In this document: piece after piece, positions 8,706 to 18,427 of the stretch | How the letters are laid out: every line of letters begins with the position of its first letter | Numbering within the stretch: position 1 is the stretch's first letter | Origin: a virus | Reading direction: 5' to 3' (one strand) | Length of the DNA: 30,816 bases | Virus record (IMG/VR): IMGVR_UViG_3300017957_001821 | Span: 1-30,816 of that record | Made by a program: the position numbers and the translations under genes | The notes under the pieces: generated by a model | Seen by the model: only the letters and a program-made list of their open reading frames with translations | What the model was told of the DNA's origin: nothing | Databases searched by the model: none

Positions 8706-8828
8706 ATGAAAGCAGAAGGAAGACCCAACAAGCGACACAGCCGAGATAAGCGAGGCTTCACAGGAAAATACAACAAAGGCGGGAAGCGAATGTCGGGGGC
8801 TCGCCCTCTTCACCAATGCCGTCTGTGA
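8706..8828 (+). CDS. Small very basic protein (40 aa), unknown
   Basis: ATG 8706 follows a clear Shine-Dalgarno AGGTGAT at 8696-8702. The frame runs 40 codons to TGA 8826-8828. About a third of the residues are Lys, Arg or His (KAEGRPNKRHSRDKRGFTG, then KYNKGGKR), with no hydrophobic core, so it could bind nucleic acid. It sits 13 nt after the previous gene and abuts the start region of the next, so it is likely co-transcribed with both. No family was recognised. Confidence 0.55.
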   Translation: MKAEGRPNKRHSRDKRGFTGKYNKGGKRMSGARPLHQCRL

Positions 8829-8843
8829 ATGGAGATGATGAAC

Positions 8844-9071
8844 ATGACGAATCTAAGCGAGATGGACATACCCGAAAACTACGAGTTTCGTGGCTACGAA
8901 TACGACCTGTGGAAAGCATACACCGAAGAAGGCATGGCTCGCATTGAAGCCAGCGGTGTCCGTGATGGCTATGCCGAGCGAATGTATGGCGTGAACCGAG
9001 CCTGTGTCAAGCGATGGGTCATTGACGGGGTTGAGGTTTGGTGCGTGTATGCTCGCTATTCCTCATGGTGA
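8844..9071 (+). CDS. Unknown small acidic/aromatic protein
   Basis: A 75-residue protein from ATG 8844 (MTNLSEMDIPENYEFRG). This start is preferred over the in-frame ATG 8829 because GGAGATGA at 8831-8838 sits 5 nt before it, the same layout as at 18946. It is rich in Tyr, Glu and Trp (YEYDLWKAYTEEGMARIEAS; VDGVEV-like strand near the end). No motif or family was recognised. It is the third gene of the cluster that starts at 8315 and is followed by the promoter for the giant gene. Confidence 0.6.
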   Translation: MTNLSEMDIPENYEFRGYEYDLWKAYTEEGMARIEASGVRDGYAERMYGVNRACVKRWVIDGVEVWCVYARYSSW

Positions 9072-9072
9072 T

Positions 9073-9083
9073 GCTCTTAAACC
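9073..9083 (+). promoter_or_regulatory. TATA-like promoter for the giant gene at 9104
   Basis: GCTCTTAAACC starts 31 nt before ATG 9104, a position typical of an archaeal TATA box with a leaderless mRNA. No Shine-Dalgarno sequence precedes the ATG. An almost identical element, GCTCATAAACC, sits 33 nt before ATG 28857. Confidence 0.55.
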
Positions 9084-9103
9084 AGCGTTGGACTGCCTAA
9101 AGC

Positions 9104-12100
9104 ATGGTCGTCAGCACAGGGGGGCTTCCAGCCACCCATTCCGAACTGACCCAGCCTCTTGGGTCAAAAGGACTGCCCATGACGCTCGTTTTTGCTGACC
9201 ACTACGATGACACCATCGGGAACACTCCTGTGGACAGGAAGGTGCTTTTTGACACCTCCCTGCACCAACCTCGCCCCACAGGGTCGGGGACTTCCATCGT
9301 TGCCCCAATCGCGCCCAGCGTGATTCTCACGAACATGAGTGGGACAACCCTCGCATACCCGACCAGCGATTCAACCAATCACACGATGAGCCCTCGCAAC
9401 GCTGGACTGACCACGAACCTCTCCCCACCGTCTTTGAATCACGAATCGGGCGCGTTGGAGTTCGGTCAAATCGTTCACGATGTCAGTCGCTCGCACCACG
9501 ATGCGACAGAATTGCGTTCAAGCGTTCCATTTGCTCGCCTTTCACTCTCGGAGGTGGGTCGGTTCACCGCGTACGAAAGAAGGCGATACGCAAGCGGAAG
9601 ACCAGCAAATCACACATTCCAACAGACCAAGACGACCGATGACGATGTGGTGGGTTCAATTGACATGGGCTGGGGTGCTTATGCGGGAAGTGGGACATTC
9701 AATTGCGAAGTCCCAGCGTTCACACAGGGAGGGCGTGTGGAGGCAATCACACACTACGCTAAGGCAGACTTGCCCAGCAACGCTATGGGTGTGTCGTGGG
9801 GCGATGCTCACAACGCCACATTCCTCACCACGCTGGGTTCAGCACCCATCGCTCAAACGGGGGCTTCCAGCATGGGCATCGCAGTCCAAGACGATGACAA
9901 ACTCTTCTCATCCCATTGGAACTTGAATCTCGGAGTTCGCCAACCGATTCTCGCTTCGGGAACTTCAATCTCCAGCCCCGATGGTTCGCCCGTATCGGTG
10001 TCAATATCCGAAGACGCAGATTCCGTGAATCTGCTGACATCTGTTGAAACGATTCAATCCATTTTGGTGGCCGACCGCTTCTCCGATGGAACTGCCTCGC
10101 CCAGCGATGAAGACAACATGACGCTGGGGCGCGTTGATTTGGGCAACCACACCGTTGCCGATTCGTGCGGTTTGATTGGCTACGAGGGCGTTATCACGGC
10201 CACAGCCTTCTTCTCCATCTCCAAGAACTCCGACCCCTCACAGACGCAAGGGGCGGTCAGTTTCACCGATGACATGACCTATGCTGGACTGAACATTCAA
10301 GTCCATTCGGGAACGACTGTGCGAAGGAATGGCGACCCAAACAAACAGGGCGGGTATGGACTGACTCCATTCGCCCCATACCGATACGGAAGCGATGGAA
10401 CGAGCGTTGATGTCATGACCGATGCAATCACGACCTCCGCACACCGAACAGGAAGCGGGTCGTTCTCCACCAGCGATGCAAACCGCACCGTCTTCTCAAC
10501 GAGGCGAGATACCCACTACAACACGGATGCAACGCAGGTGCTTCCGCTGGGTGCTGGCGAGAGTGAAATCAACGCTGGTTCGGGCGTGTTCCGACAGCAA
10601 CACCAAGCAACCGACCGACTGTTTGGCGACACAGCGAAGGCTGGCGATTCTTGGGCTGGGACACAGACCTTGAGTTCGGGTTGGCTATCGGACTCAATAC
10701 CGACCAAAGTGCAAATCATTCCACAGGTCATCGGCTACACCAATGTCCAAGTGTCAGTCGGGGAATTGAAAACAGCCACTCATCCATCGGCTCAACCCAT
10801 CACATTCCGCAAGCCAATCGTGGACTATCATGTGCTGGTTTCAGTCGCAGACCGAAGTGAATTGGTCGTCAAATCCGACACCAGCGTGAGCAACGATTCG
10901 GTTGGCGACCCAACCTCTCGGAACGACCCGAATCCAAACCGACTCCACGCCAACATGGACTTGAGCGACCTGCCTTGCACCATTTATCACGGAATCGTGC
11001 GTATCAATCCCGATACGCTGGAACAGATTTACCTTGACCCAGCCGACCTTCCAGCAGGGTATGATGCGGTTTCAGCAGACTGTCCATTTTCAGTCATGCC
11101 TCGCCACCGAAAAATGTCGGTGGATGGAAAGGTGTCAATGGGCTGGGGATTGCATCAAATCACTCCATTCCGACCTCTCGCATCACGCCAATGGGTGCGT
11201 GTTCCCAAACTGTGTTCAGCCATCCAATCGGGCGGATTTTATCAGCGAGGGGGCGTATCTCATCTGTGGGATGCTGATGTGTATGGTGGCGAACTCTTCG
11301 TGGGTGCTGACATCATTGACGCAACCGACTTCGCTGTTGAAACGACCAAAGACGGCAAGCCGTATTTTGGGCTGTGGGGCAACGGCCAAATCGTTCCAAA
11401 TGGAAGCCATGACCCAGCCATGCCTCAAGGCTGTGAACTGATGGTGTTCCGCTATTCTCCGAAGAAAGACCCGTATCACCCATCCACCAAAAACACATCA
11501 CCGAGCGACAATCCGATTCGGGATGCACTCGGAACGAATGCTTCTGCGGTGAGTGGAACGACCACTTATTCGGCTCAATATAAGACAGGGTTCACCATCA
11601 CCGATGAACGACTTCTCGCTGATTCGGCTTGGGAAGTTCACGATTGGGTGATTCCCCAATTGGAACTCATGCGGTATCTCGGCAAGGAAGAAAAGTCATC
11701 CATGCGACACCCGAAGCACTCGGAGAGCGATGGAACAGAAGTCATCCTTCACCCGACTGTGCATTGTTCCAGCCTTCGCATCATGGATGATGGAAGGATG
11801 CTGATGGCGATGGTTCATAGGGACTACATTGAAGATGTCAGCGAGTTCCCGTCTGCTGATATTGGCTATCCAGCGAACCCCGATTTGAGCATCGGTTCGT
11901 GTCCCGTTGGCTATGTTTATTCGGATGGTCAATGCGTTCCAATCACATCGCTGGGCGCGTCTGCCGATTCGGGTTTCCACATTGACCCAACCAGCGGAGA
12001 TGAGATGGAGGGGAGTGGCGACCCACAGGCGTTGTCGGCTGGGACAGGAGTGCAACCATCGGGCGACAATTTCAGCCAATACCCAACATGGAACAAACTC

Positions 12101-15100
12101 ATCGCTGACACATCAGCAAGGTCGCTCATCCTCGCCTTCTCCGATGCACCAGCCAATGACAACGGACAGGTCGCTCGCGGTCGCGTGGGCTTCGCTCTCA
12201 AGTGGGAACTCGTTCCTGTGGGCGATGAATCCACGCAAGAACTCGCCATCCAAACATGGACACACGAAGATACATGGTGGAGTGGTGCAAGAATCGCATA
12301 TTGGTTTGATGAGTCGGGTCAGCGAGCCATCCCAATGACCTATGGCTCATACCCCGAATGTCGCATGAGTCATGCGAACTTGCCTCGCTCTTTGGCTTGG
12401 CTTGATTCCGACTTGAACATTCATCACGGCCTTCCATTCCGTCAGCCAGCAACCATGTCAGCACCACACCCATCCTTGCCCGATTTGATGGGCAGGTTGA
12501 GCCCTGTGGATGAGTGGTATCGCAACCGATACGACTTCCTCAAATATACCCGATTCGTTCCGACTACGATTGGATTTGCTGACTTTGGTGCTGGGGCGAA
12601 TCCATTCCAAGAACTTGGGTGGTCGGGTTGGTCGTTCCCAGCAGACCTGTATGACCCAATTTCATACGGTGATGGAACAGCGTTCTTCCGCGATTCCACG
12701 ACACCTCATGCTTGGAAGAACATGGGCGACAACCAAAACTACGATGCGACAGGTGGCGACTACAATCCGTATTCAGCGGTCGTGTATGACCTCACAGGCA
12801 TCACCCTTCCAGCCATCATCCTTTCTTGGACTGTGGGCGGGGTCAATGTGGCCGAGAATATCCCCGTTGTCGGCACTACGGTCGCAGACCTCGTTTCAAC
12901 GGTCAAATCCCCACCAGCCCTGTATGACCCTTTGGTTGATGGAATGTATATCCCACATGGCGGTGCTTTGACATCATCGGGCGACCTCATGATTCGCAAG
13001 TTTGAAGACACTCCATCGTTCCTTCCAGCACAGGTTTTCAACGAAGGAGTGCTTGAGTTCGGAGATTTGGTGATGGACACGGGTGAAACATTCTCACCGA
13101 CAATCGCTTGGTCAAACGCTGGGCGAAGCACCATGCTGGGCTCGTTCTCATCGTGGTCGCATCACGGCTCGCTTCACTACGGCCTCTCGGCAACCCATCA
13201 CCCATATCGTGTGGACAGGGTGTTCAAGCAGGTTCACGCTGGACTTGGCTACGATGTTCCTCTCCACTTGCTGATTCCCCCCGAAGTCCATGTGCGAGCG
13301 AGAGCAGGGGGCAACGGGCAGATTGACTTGGAGATGGAAACGCCATTCCATCGCACCGATTATCAGCACTTGATTGGGGCTTCGTTGTTTGAATCGGGCT
13401 TTGAACTCGGTGGTGCATCACCATCCGAAGCAAGTCAAAACCCGCTGGGTCAATGGTATCTCCGAACAAATCTGTGGGACTCACCGATGCACACGACTTC
13501 TGCGAATGTCAGCGGAATCAGCCTGTTCAATCAGCGAATCAAGGGTGCAATCGTATCGGGCTCAATAGGGCTTGAAGCGTATTGGACAGACCATCCGACC
13601 GACCACTTCCACGCTGGTGCGATGCCGATTCTTCCAAACAACGACTACGACCTCGCCATGATTGAAACAAATCGCTACGCGCCCGTCATGTTGGCGAGAG
13701 CATCCGAGATGCACGACCTTGATGTGCTGGCGACCAGCGAGCAATTGCTCTCCAGCGTTGATGTTCATGTCAGTCAAACAGCGAAGGCATATTGGGATTC
13801 GGGGGCAATCGTGTCGGCTCAAGGTGTCGGACAATACGACAACAATCCCGCTGGCGGTGGAACAAACGACCTCGCCATGACTGAAACTTGGCTTGGTGAG
13901 GTGAACGAGGCAAACGGTGGTGGACTCACGGGGTTCACGATGGCGAGGGGAAGCACTCCGTTTGGAATGGGCAAGGGTCAGCGAGTGATACGAACACCCG
14001 AAGGCACACTCCACCATTTCATCATCAAGCGTTCCATTGTGAGTGGCTACGCCAACCAACCGACATGGGCTCACATGAAGAAGCCGTTGCACAGCGACCT
14101 GTTTTGGTCAAGGAGGGCTACGACAACAGCACCCGACACGCAGACGGGTGCTGGTGCTGACGAGTGCGGTGCGAAGTTCTCCAGCATCGCAACCGTTTAT
14201 GGTGGCGAAACCATACACCGAGTCTGCGGTGCATCGTTTTGTAGCGATTCCAAAGGCACGATTCACGCAGTTCTTGAATATCATCTCAACCCCGAAGACG
14301 AAGGCTCACATCGCGCCCATTCGCTCTATTATCACAAAGCAGACCGAGTGCAAATTGCTTCCAACCCCGAACCCGTGTATGATTGGGATTGGACAGTTCA
14401 CACGCCCGTTCTCATCAACAGTTCGGTTGATGCGTTCACCCCATCGGGAACGATATACGACTTCCGCCAGCCATCACTCGTCTGCGATTCCAAAGACCGA
14501 TTGCACTTGACTGTGGCTCGCCCAACGGTTGAAACGCAAGTCAGCGGTTGGACATCTCCAGCAAGCACCAACCCCGTGAGCGTGTTTTACACGATGAAGG
14601 AGGCTGACGAGGCATCATTCCCAACCCCATCATTTGAATCAACATACGGGGATTCCAACGACACGCTATGGTCATGTGTCAGCCGACCATCAACGGACAC
14701 CACAGACGATGAAATGAACAACCCAGCGAACTCAAATCACATCGTCAGCGTAGCATCCCATCCGAAAGTTTGCCTTCGTTCCGATGATGTTCCTGTCGTC
14801 TTTTTCTTGGGTTGGGCGGGGTCATCCATTCATAGCGGAACACGAAACAAGACTGCGGTGTACGCGAACATCGGTGAGGTTGGTGTTGGGGGGCGTATTC
14901 AGTTCAATACGGGCAAGTGCTGTCATGTTCTCGGACTTCCACCCAATTCCAAAAACACGATGGCGAGCAAAAACATCTCACACTACGATTCCATCATTGA
15001 CGAAAACGACCGAGCAATCACGGTCGGCATCAAAGACGACAGGGACAGCGTGAATGGTCAAACATGGGCAAGTCGCCACACGCTCATCAATAAGTTCAAC

Positions 15101-15901
15101 ACACGGATTCCATTTGCTGAACAATATACAGCGACCGATGGACTCGGAGATACGAGAACGCTGTTCAAAGCCCCTCAATACGATGGAACGACTGAACTGC
15201 GGTATGTGGACACCTATCTCCAAGAGCCCACGCTCACGACCAATGGGAAGGGTGAATATCACCTCGTCATGCGTTTCACCATGACGGGTCAAGACGAAGG
15301 GCGCGTTGGTGCGACCTTCCGCGACCAAGACCTCGCGATTGAATCGGCTGTGCATCCTCTCCAATGGGCTGGAACTCCGCTGACGGGTTCGGGCAACACG
15401 CTTTACACAGGAGGCTACGCTTCGGTGTCGGGAAGCATGGATTGGACAGGGCGATACGGTGGAGGAAGGAATCCGATTTACACCAACAGCACCACGAACA
15501 CCCACACCCACTTGATGCACATTTGGTTTCCATCATACGAGTTTGATGACGATGTGAGTGCTGACGACCGTGTGATTCGCTCAATCAATCTCCGATGGCT
15601 GTCAGTCCCATCCTTGCGATACGATGCAACGCTGGGCTTCCAGCCCGTTGGTTCTGCCCAAACGATTGCTGGACAGGAAGACTTCCCTCACCTATACCCT
15701 CAAATCCGCTATCAACGGTTTTGGGGCTACGATGCTTCGGAGATTGACTTGACATGGAAGACCAACGAGATGTCGTGGTATCGCACTCCGCACTACGCTT
15801 CCTCGTTGTATCTGCCGAATCTCGGCGGGGCAGGTATGAGTCCAGCGGGTGATATTGGGACAGTCGGCATGGGCTTGCAGGGCTTCCCGAATGGTGAATA
15901 A
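9104..15901 (+). CDS. Giant virion structural protein, probable host-binding tail protein
   Basis: A 2265-residue protein, the largest in the window. It is beta-rich, with many Asp, Gly, Thr, Ser, Trp and His, few Lys and Cys, and no transmembrane segment, as in tail-fibre or tail-spike proteins. Residues about 1680-2100 show repeated units like those of sialidase or other beta-propeller proteins: CSDSKGTIHAVLEYH (about 1712), VCDSKDRLHLTVARP (about 1793) and TTNGKGEYHLVMRFT (about 2045), each an Asp/Asn-x-Gly/Lys turn followed by a strand with His. No catalytic set could be assigned. The start ATG 9104 fits the upstream TATA box; ATG 9179 is an alternative. It follows the tail operon but has its own promoter, so it may be expressed at another level or time. 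Receptor binding is inferred. Confidence 0.7.
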   Translation: MVVSTGGLPATHSELTQPLGSKGLPMTLVFADHYDDTIGNTPVDRKVLFDTSLHQPRPTGSGTSIVAPIAPSVILTNMSGTTLAYPTSDSTNHTMSPRNAGLTTNLSPPSLNHESGALEFGQIVHDVSRSHHDATELRSSVPFARLSLSEVGRFTAYERRRYASGRPANHTFQQTKTTDDDVVGSIDMGWGAYAGSGTFNCEVPAFTQGGRVEAITHYAKADLPSNAMGVSWGDAHNATFLTTLGSAPIAQTGASSMGIAVQDDDKLFSSHWNLNLGVRQPILASGTSISSPDGSPVSVSISEDADSVNLLTSVETIQSILVADRFSDGTASPSDEDNMTLGRVDLGNHTVADSCGLIGYEGVITATAFFSISKNSDPSQTQGAVSFTDDMTYAGLNIQVHSGTTVRRNGDPNKQGGYGLTPFAPYRYGSDGTSVDVMTDAITTSAHRTGSGSFSTSDANRTVFSTRRDTHYNTDATQVLPLGAGESEINAGSGVFRQQHQATDRLFGDTAKAGDSWAGTQTLSSGWLSDSIPTKVQIIPQVIGYTNVQVSVGELKTATHPSAQPITFRKPIVDYHVLVSVADRSELVVKSDTSVSNDSVGDPTSRNDPNPNRLHANMDLSDLPCTIYHGIVRINPDTLEQIYLDPADLPAGYDAVSADCPFSVMPRHRKMSVDGKVSMGWGLHQITPFRPLASRQWVRVPKLCSAIQSGGFYQRGGVSHLWDADVYGGELFVGADIIDATDFAVETTKDGKPYFGLWGNGQIVPNGSHDPAMPQGCELMVFRYSPKKDPYHPSTKNTSPSDNPIRDALGTNASAVSGTTTYSAQYKTGFTITDERLLADSAWEVHDWVIPQLELMRYLGKEEKSSMRHPKHSESDGTEVILHPTVHCSSLRIMDDGRMLMAMVHRDYIEDVSEFPSADIGYPANPDLSIGSCPVGYVYSDGQCVPITSLGASADSGFHIDPTSGDEMEGSGDPQALSAGTGVQPSGDNFSQYPTWNKLIADTSARSLILAFSDAPANDNGQVARGRVGFALKWELVPVGDESTQELAIQTWTHEDTWWSGARIAYWFDESGQRAIPMTYGSYPECRMSHANLPRSLAWLDSDLNIHHGLPFRQPATMSAPHPSLPDLMGRLSPVDEWYRNRYDFLKYTRFVPTTIGFADFGAGANPFQELGWSGWSFPADLYDPISYGDGTAFFRDSTTPHAWKNMGDNQNYDATGGDYNPYSAVVYDLTGITLPAIILSWTVGGVNVAENIPVVGTTVADLVSTVKSPPALYDPLVDGMYIPHGGALTSSGDLMIRKFEDTPSFLPAQVFNEGVLEFGDLVMDTGETFSPTIAWSNAGRSTMLGSFSSWSHHGSLHYGLSATHHPYRVDRVFKQVHAGLGYDVPLHLLIPPEVHVRARAGGNGQIDLEMETPFHRTDYQHLIGASLFESGFELGGASPSEASQNPLGQWYLRTNLWDSPMHTTSANVSGISLFNQRIKGAIVSGSIGLEAYWTDHPTDHFHAGAMPILPNNDYDLAMIETNRYAPVMLARASEMHDLDVLATSEQLLSSVDVHVSQTAKAYWDSGAIVSAQGVGQYDNNPAGGGTNDLAMTETWLGEVNEANGGGLTGFTMARGSTPFGMGKGQRVIRTPEGTLHHFIIKRSIVSGYANQPTWAHMKKPLHSDLFWSRRATTTAPDTQTGAGADECGAKFSSIATVYGGETIHRVCGASFCSDSKGTIHAVLEYHLNPEDEGSHRAHSLYYHKADRVQIASNPEPVYDWDWTVHTPVLINSSVDAFTPSGTIYDFRQPSLVCDSKDRLHLTVARPTVETQVSGWTSPASTNPVSVFYTMKEADEASFPTPSFESTYGDSNDTLWSCVSRPSTDTTDDEMNNPANSNHIVSVASHPKVCLRSDDVPVVFFLGWAGSSIHSGTRNKTAVYANIGEVGVGGRIQFNTGKCCHVLGLPPNSKNTMASKNISHYDSIIDENDRAITVGIKDDRDSVNGQTWASRHTLINKFNTRIPFAEQYTATDGLGDTRTLFKAPQYDGTTELRYVDTYLQEPTLTTNGKGEYHLVMRFTMTGQDEGRVGATFRDQDLAIESAVHPLQWAGTPLTGSGNTLYTGGYASVSGSMDWTGRYGGGRNPIYTNSTTNTHTHLMHIWFPSYEFDDDVSADDRVIRSINLRWLSVPSLRYDATLGFQPVGSAQTIAGQEDFPHLYPQIRYQRFWGYDASEIDLTWKTNEMSWYRTPHYASSLYLPNLGGAGMSPAGDIGTVGMGLQGFPNGE

Positions 15902-15911
15902 TCACCAAAAC

Positions 15912-15939
15912 CATTGAGATTTAGCAAAGCATTGATATA
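15912..15939 (+). promoter_or_regulatory. Doublet promoter for the gene at 15963
   Basis: CATTGAGAT (15912-15920, one mismatch to the shared motif) and CATTGATATA (15930-15939) are 18 nt apart, with GCAAAG just before the second copy as a possible BRE. The second copy starts 33 nt before ATG 15963. Confidence 0.75.
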
Positions 15940-15962
15940 GGGGATGCCTTTCATCTCGTATC

Positions 15963-16463
15963 ATGCAATCCGCAAAACCCCAAGCCCGACCCGTCAAGTT
16001 TGTCCACGATGACCACTTGATGACCGAAGAAGACCTGCCTTACCTTGACGGCTCATGTGCCGTTGTGGTTCACCAGCGAAACGAGCCTTCGTTCTTCGTG
16101 AACGCTGGCGACAAAATTGACCTTGACAACGACTTCACCGAAGTCGGAACTTTCGCCATCGGCACATACGGAGAAGGCGATGCAATCTCCGCCATGCCTG
16201 TGTTCAGCCATGTCTTCTTCCGCACCAACCACATTGAGTCCGATTGGACACAGGCTGACTCCATGAGCGACATCTCATGCGAAGGCCACACCGAAGTCTT
16301 CGTGCAGATGCTCAACGCTTCTTCCAACGCTCGCTCAACCTCCGTTGGCGATGTGTATGAAGTCGTGTGGACAGGCTACGAAGGCGAAACCGTCAGCGAC
16401 TTTTACATCGTGGATGGCTGTGGCTGGAAAACCGTCAGCGGTGCTGGCGACCACATTTGGTGA
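15963..16463 (+). CDS. Unknown protein, 166 aa, possible minor structural protein
   Basis: The ATG at 15963 lies 33 nt after the TATA-like copy of the doublet promoter and has no Shine-Dalgarno site, so it should be read from a leaderless message. The protein is acidic and beta-rich (YLDGSCAVVVHQRNEPSFFV; VGTFAIGTYGEG; VGDVYEVVWTGY), with no membrane segment or known motif. It ends four nucleotides from the stop of the convergent hub-like gene. Its position among tail genes hints at a virion role, while its doublet promoter groups it with small non-structural genes. The function is not known. Confidence 0.6.
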   Translation: MQSAKPQARPVKFVHDDHLMTEEDLPYLDGSCAVVVHQRNEPSFFVNAGDKIDLDNDFTEVGTFAIGTYGEGDAISAMPVFSHVFFRTNHIESDWTQADSMSDISCEGHTEVFVQMLNASSNARSTSVGDVYEVVWTGYEGETVSDFYIVDGCGWKTVSGAGDHIW

Positions 16464-16467
16464 GTCC

Positions 16468-18390
16468 TCAATTGGACAGCCCAGCGGCGACTCGTAGTGT
16501 AGCAAGTGGGTCGGGTGCTTGTCGCCCGACTGACAGGCTCATCTCCGTTCCGTTGGTGTCCATTGTCCACTTGACATCAAAGACCCTGTGGCGACCCGAC
16601 AGGCCAGCATCACGGGATGCGAACTCCATCACATCACCAACCGAGATGTCCAGCCTTTCGGGGATTCCCTCAACGACCCAGCGAGCAAGCGACGCGCCCT
16701 GCGAAGCCAGCATGGTTTCACCGACCAATATGGCTTGATGCTCGTCTGCGATGAAATCCTCACGAACCACACGCTCAACGGGCTTGGTTGGGTATCGTGC
16801 CGAGCCGATTGCTGGAACGGACACGGAGATGCCTTTGCTGTCGTTCTTGACCTTGACCACATTGAAGCGGTGGGTATCACCCTCTTCACGCTGAATCATC
16901 GTTGGATAGAAGTCCTGTGGGACAGCGGTGCGTGGAATCCTTCCAGCGACCAGCGGGACAACCGTTGCATCATCCACCTCACGCAGTCGTTCCATGACGA
17001 GATACCCGTGAGAATCGGCCTTCAACACGACCAAGTTCGGTGTTGAATTGATGATGGACAGGATGGACTGAATCGCGTTCAATCGCGTCTTCCCCACGAA
17101 GTCCATGTCGGCTGGAAGAATCACAAACGACTCGTTGAGGATGCGACCGATTGGCGGTGTGTATGCCGAATTGCTGATGATGTCTTTGATGACGGTTGCC
17201 GAGTCCGACTCATAATACCCAACAGGAGAGTCCAACACTTCCCGTGAGAGATAGCCGAGCGAATCCAAAGCGATGAGTTCCAAACTCGTATTGGACTCAA
17301 TAACCTCCGAAACGAATCCTGTGAACACCAGCGGTGGATTTGCCCAATGTCGTGGCGAAGCATACACTTGGACAACATCACCTTCTCGGATTGTCCCCGA
17401 CCTTCGCCCTGCTGTGTTGTTGATGTCAATGTTCATTCGTGCTGGGGCGTTCATGGATTGGGTGAACGACACGGACTTCACGCCCTGCAAGTTCGTCATG
17501 CCGTTGATGACGACCACAGGGGCGCGTGGAGTCGCTTCATCCCTCGCCAGCCGACCATACAGGTTGCGATTCATGACCCTCCGAGAGCGAGCGAAGAATA
17601 CCTTGTGAGCCCATCCGTTGCGAAGACCCGTGAGGCTCATTCGCTTTGGTCGGTTTGTCCATTGAAGCCCTTCGGGATTCCAGCCTCCATCGGAGAAGCC
17701 AAGACGACCGAGATTGAATGTCGGCTGGGGCAGAATGGAAGTCGGGTACGCGCCCTCCGTTGCACCTGTGGTCATGGCGAATCCACCACGACCTCCACCT
17801 CCACGCCTGTTCACGATGTCGTATTTGTCGGGGAAGCCCGATTCGGACAGGTAGTGATACCCGAAGCCCAGCGTTTCTGCCGACAGGTCGCCATGCAAGT
17901 GTGGGTCAAACGGTCGTGGTGTGGTCAAAGAAGTGTAGCAAGCGGTGGATAGGCGGTCAAGTTCCCAACCATCGTCAAGGTCGGTCGGGTGCGGGATGAA
18001 ATCAATGCCCCAATCGGTCGGATAATGCGATGGCCGTTCCATGACTTCCTTCTCGTAGTGGAACGCATCCAGCGTTGGTGCTGGCTCGTTGCGTATGGCT
18101 TCGTGAGTGTTCTCCAGCCATGTCTTTGACACCCACCGAGCGATTGCCGTTCTCGGTCGTCTTGGGTCGCTTCCAAGCCGTTCAATCTCATCCAGCAGGG
18201 GTTGGGAAGGGTTGATGACGATTTGAGCGTCAGCAGGGGCTCTCACAAGCCTGTGGAAGCGTTCCGTTTGGCTGTCCATACCCAACCCACTACGCATTCG
18301 GTTTAATTGGCTGACGAATGATGGGGACTGTTGAGATTCCGAGCAGGGCATTGACTTGATATTGCGAGCATTGACTTGAGATTCCGACAT
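16468..18390 (-). CDS. Putative baseplate hub-type tail protein (gpD/gp27-like)
   Basis: A 640-residue protein on the minus strand. The ATG at 18390 (MSESQVNARN) is chosen because AATAAAAAC on the same strand (18417-18409) is centred about 23 nt upstream; a longer frame reaches 18444. Residues about 250-640 follow the late-control-D / gp27 hub pattern: MTNLQGVKSVSFTQSMNAPA, then REGDVVQVYA, VFTGFVSEVIESNTSLELIA and VGDVMEFASRD near the end. The N-terminal 230 residues are unmatched, with a Gly/Arg patch (NRRGGGGRGG). Hub proteins join the tube to the tip or fibres. It is unusual that it is inverted relative to the other tail genes and has its own promoter. Its 3' end converges with the 15963 gene with a 4-nt gap and no terminator between. 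Confidence 0.7.
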   Translation of the reverse strand: MSESQVNARNIKSMPCSESQQSPSFVSQLNRMRSGLGMDSQTERFHRLVRAPADAQIVINPSQPLLDEIERLGSDPRRPRTAIARWVSKTWLENTHEAIRNEPAPTLDAFHYEKEVMERPSHYPTDWGIDFIPHPTDLDDGWELDRLSTACYTSLTTPRPFDPHLHGDLSAETLGFGYHYLSESGFPDKYDIVNRRGGGGRGGFAMTTGATEGAYPTSILPQPTFNLGRLGFSDGGWNPEGLQWTNRPKRMSLTGLRNGWAHKVFFARSRRVMNRNLYGRLARDEATPRAPVVVINGMTNLQGVKSVSFTQSMNAPARMNIDINNTAGRRSGTIREGDVVQVYASPRHWANPPLVFTGFVSEVIESNTSLELIALDSLGYLSREVLDSPVGYYESDSATVIKDIISNSAYTPPIGRILNESFVILPADMDFVGKTRLNAIQSILSIINSTPNLVVLKADSHGYLVMERLREVDDATVVPLVAGRIPRTAVPQDFYPTMIQREEGDTHRFNVVKVKNDSKGISVSVPAIGSARYPTKPVERVVREDFIADEHQAILVGETMLASQGASLARWVVEGIPERLDISVGDVMEFASRDAGLSGRHRVFDVKWTMDTNGTEMSLSVGRQAPDPLATLRVAAGLSN

Positions 18391-18408
18391 CGTATCAATG
18401 AACGAAGT

Positions 18409-18417
18409 GTTTTTATT
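18409..18417 (-). promoter_or_regulatory. TATA box for the leftward hub-like gene
   Basis: On the minus strand this reads AATAAAAAC, a good archaeal TATA box, centred about 23 nt upstream of ATG 18390. It overlaps one copy of a 13-bp direct repeat (18415-18427) and lies close to a palindrome (18426-18446), so control by a bound protein is plausible. Confidence 0.55.
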
Positions 18418-18427
18418 CCAATCATTT
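18415..18427 (+). repeat. 13-bp direct repeat, copy 1
   Basis: ATTCCAATCATTT occurs here and again at 18524-18536, exactly. This copy overlaps the TATA box of the leftward gene, and the other lies just upstream of the rightward doublet promoter. They may be operator sites that control both directions. Confidence 0.6.

Noticed and set aside
8309-8776. 155-aa minus-strand frame across the small-gene cluster
   Set aside because: It is antisense to two genes with supported starts and covers a promoter region.
17347-17952. 201-aa plus-strand frame opposite the hub-like gene
   Set aside because: It is the complement of a well-supported minus-strand gene and has no start signal of its own.
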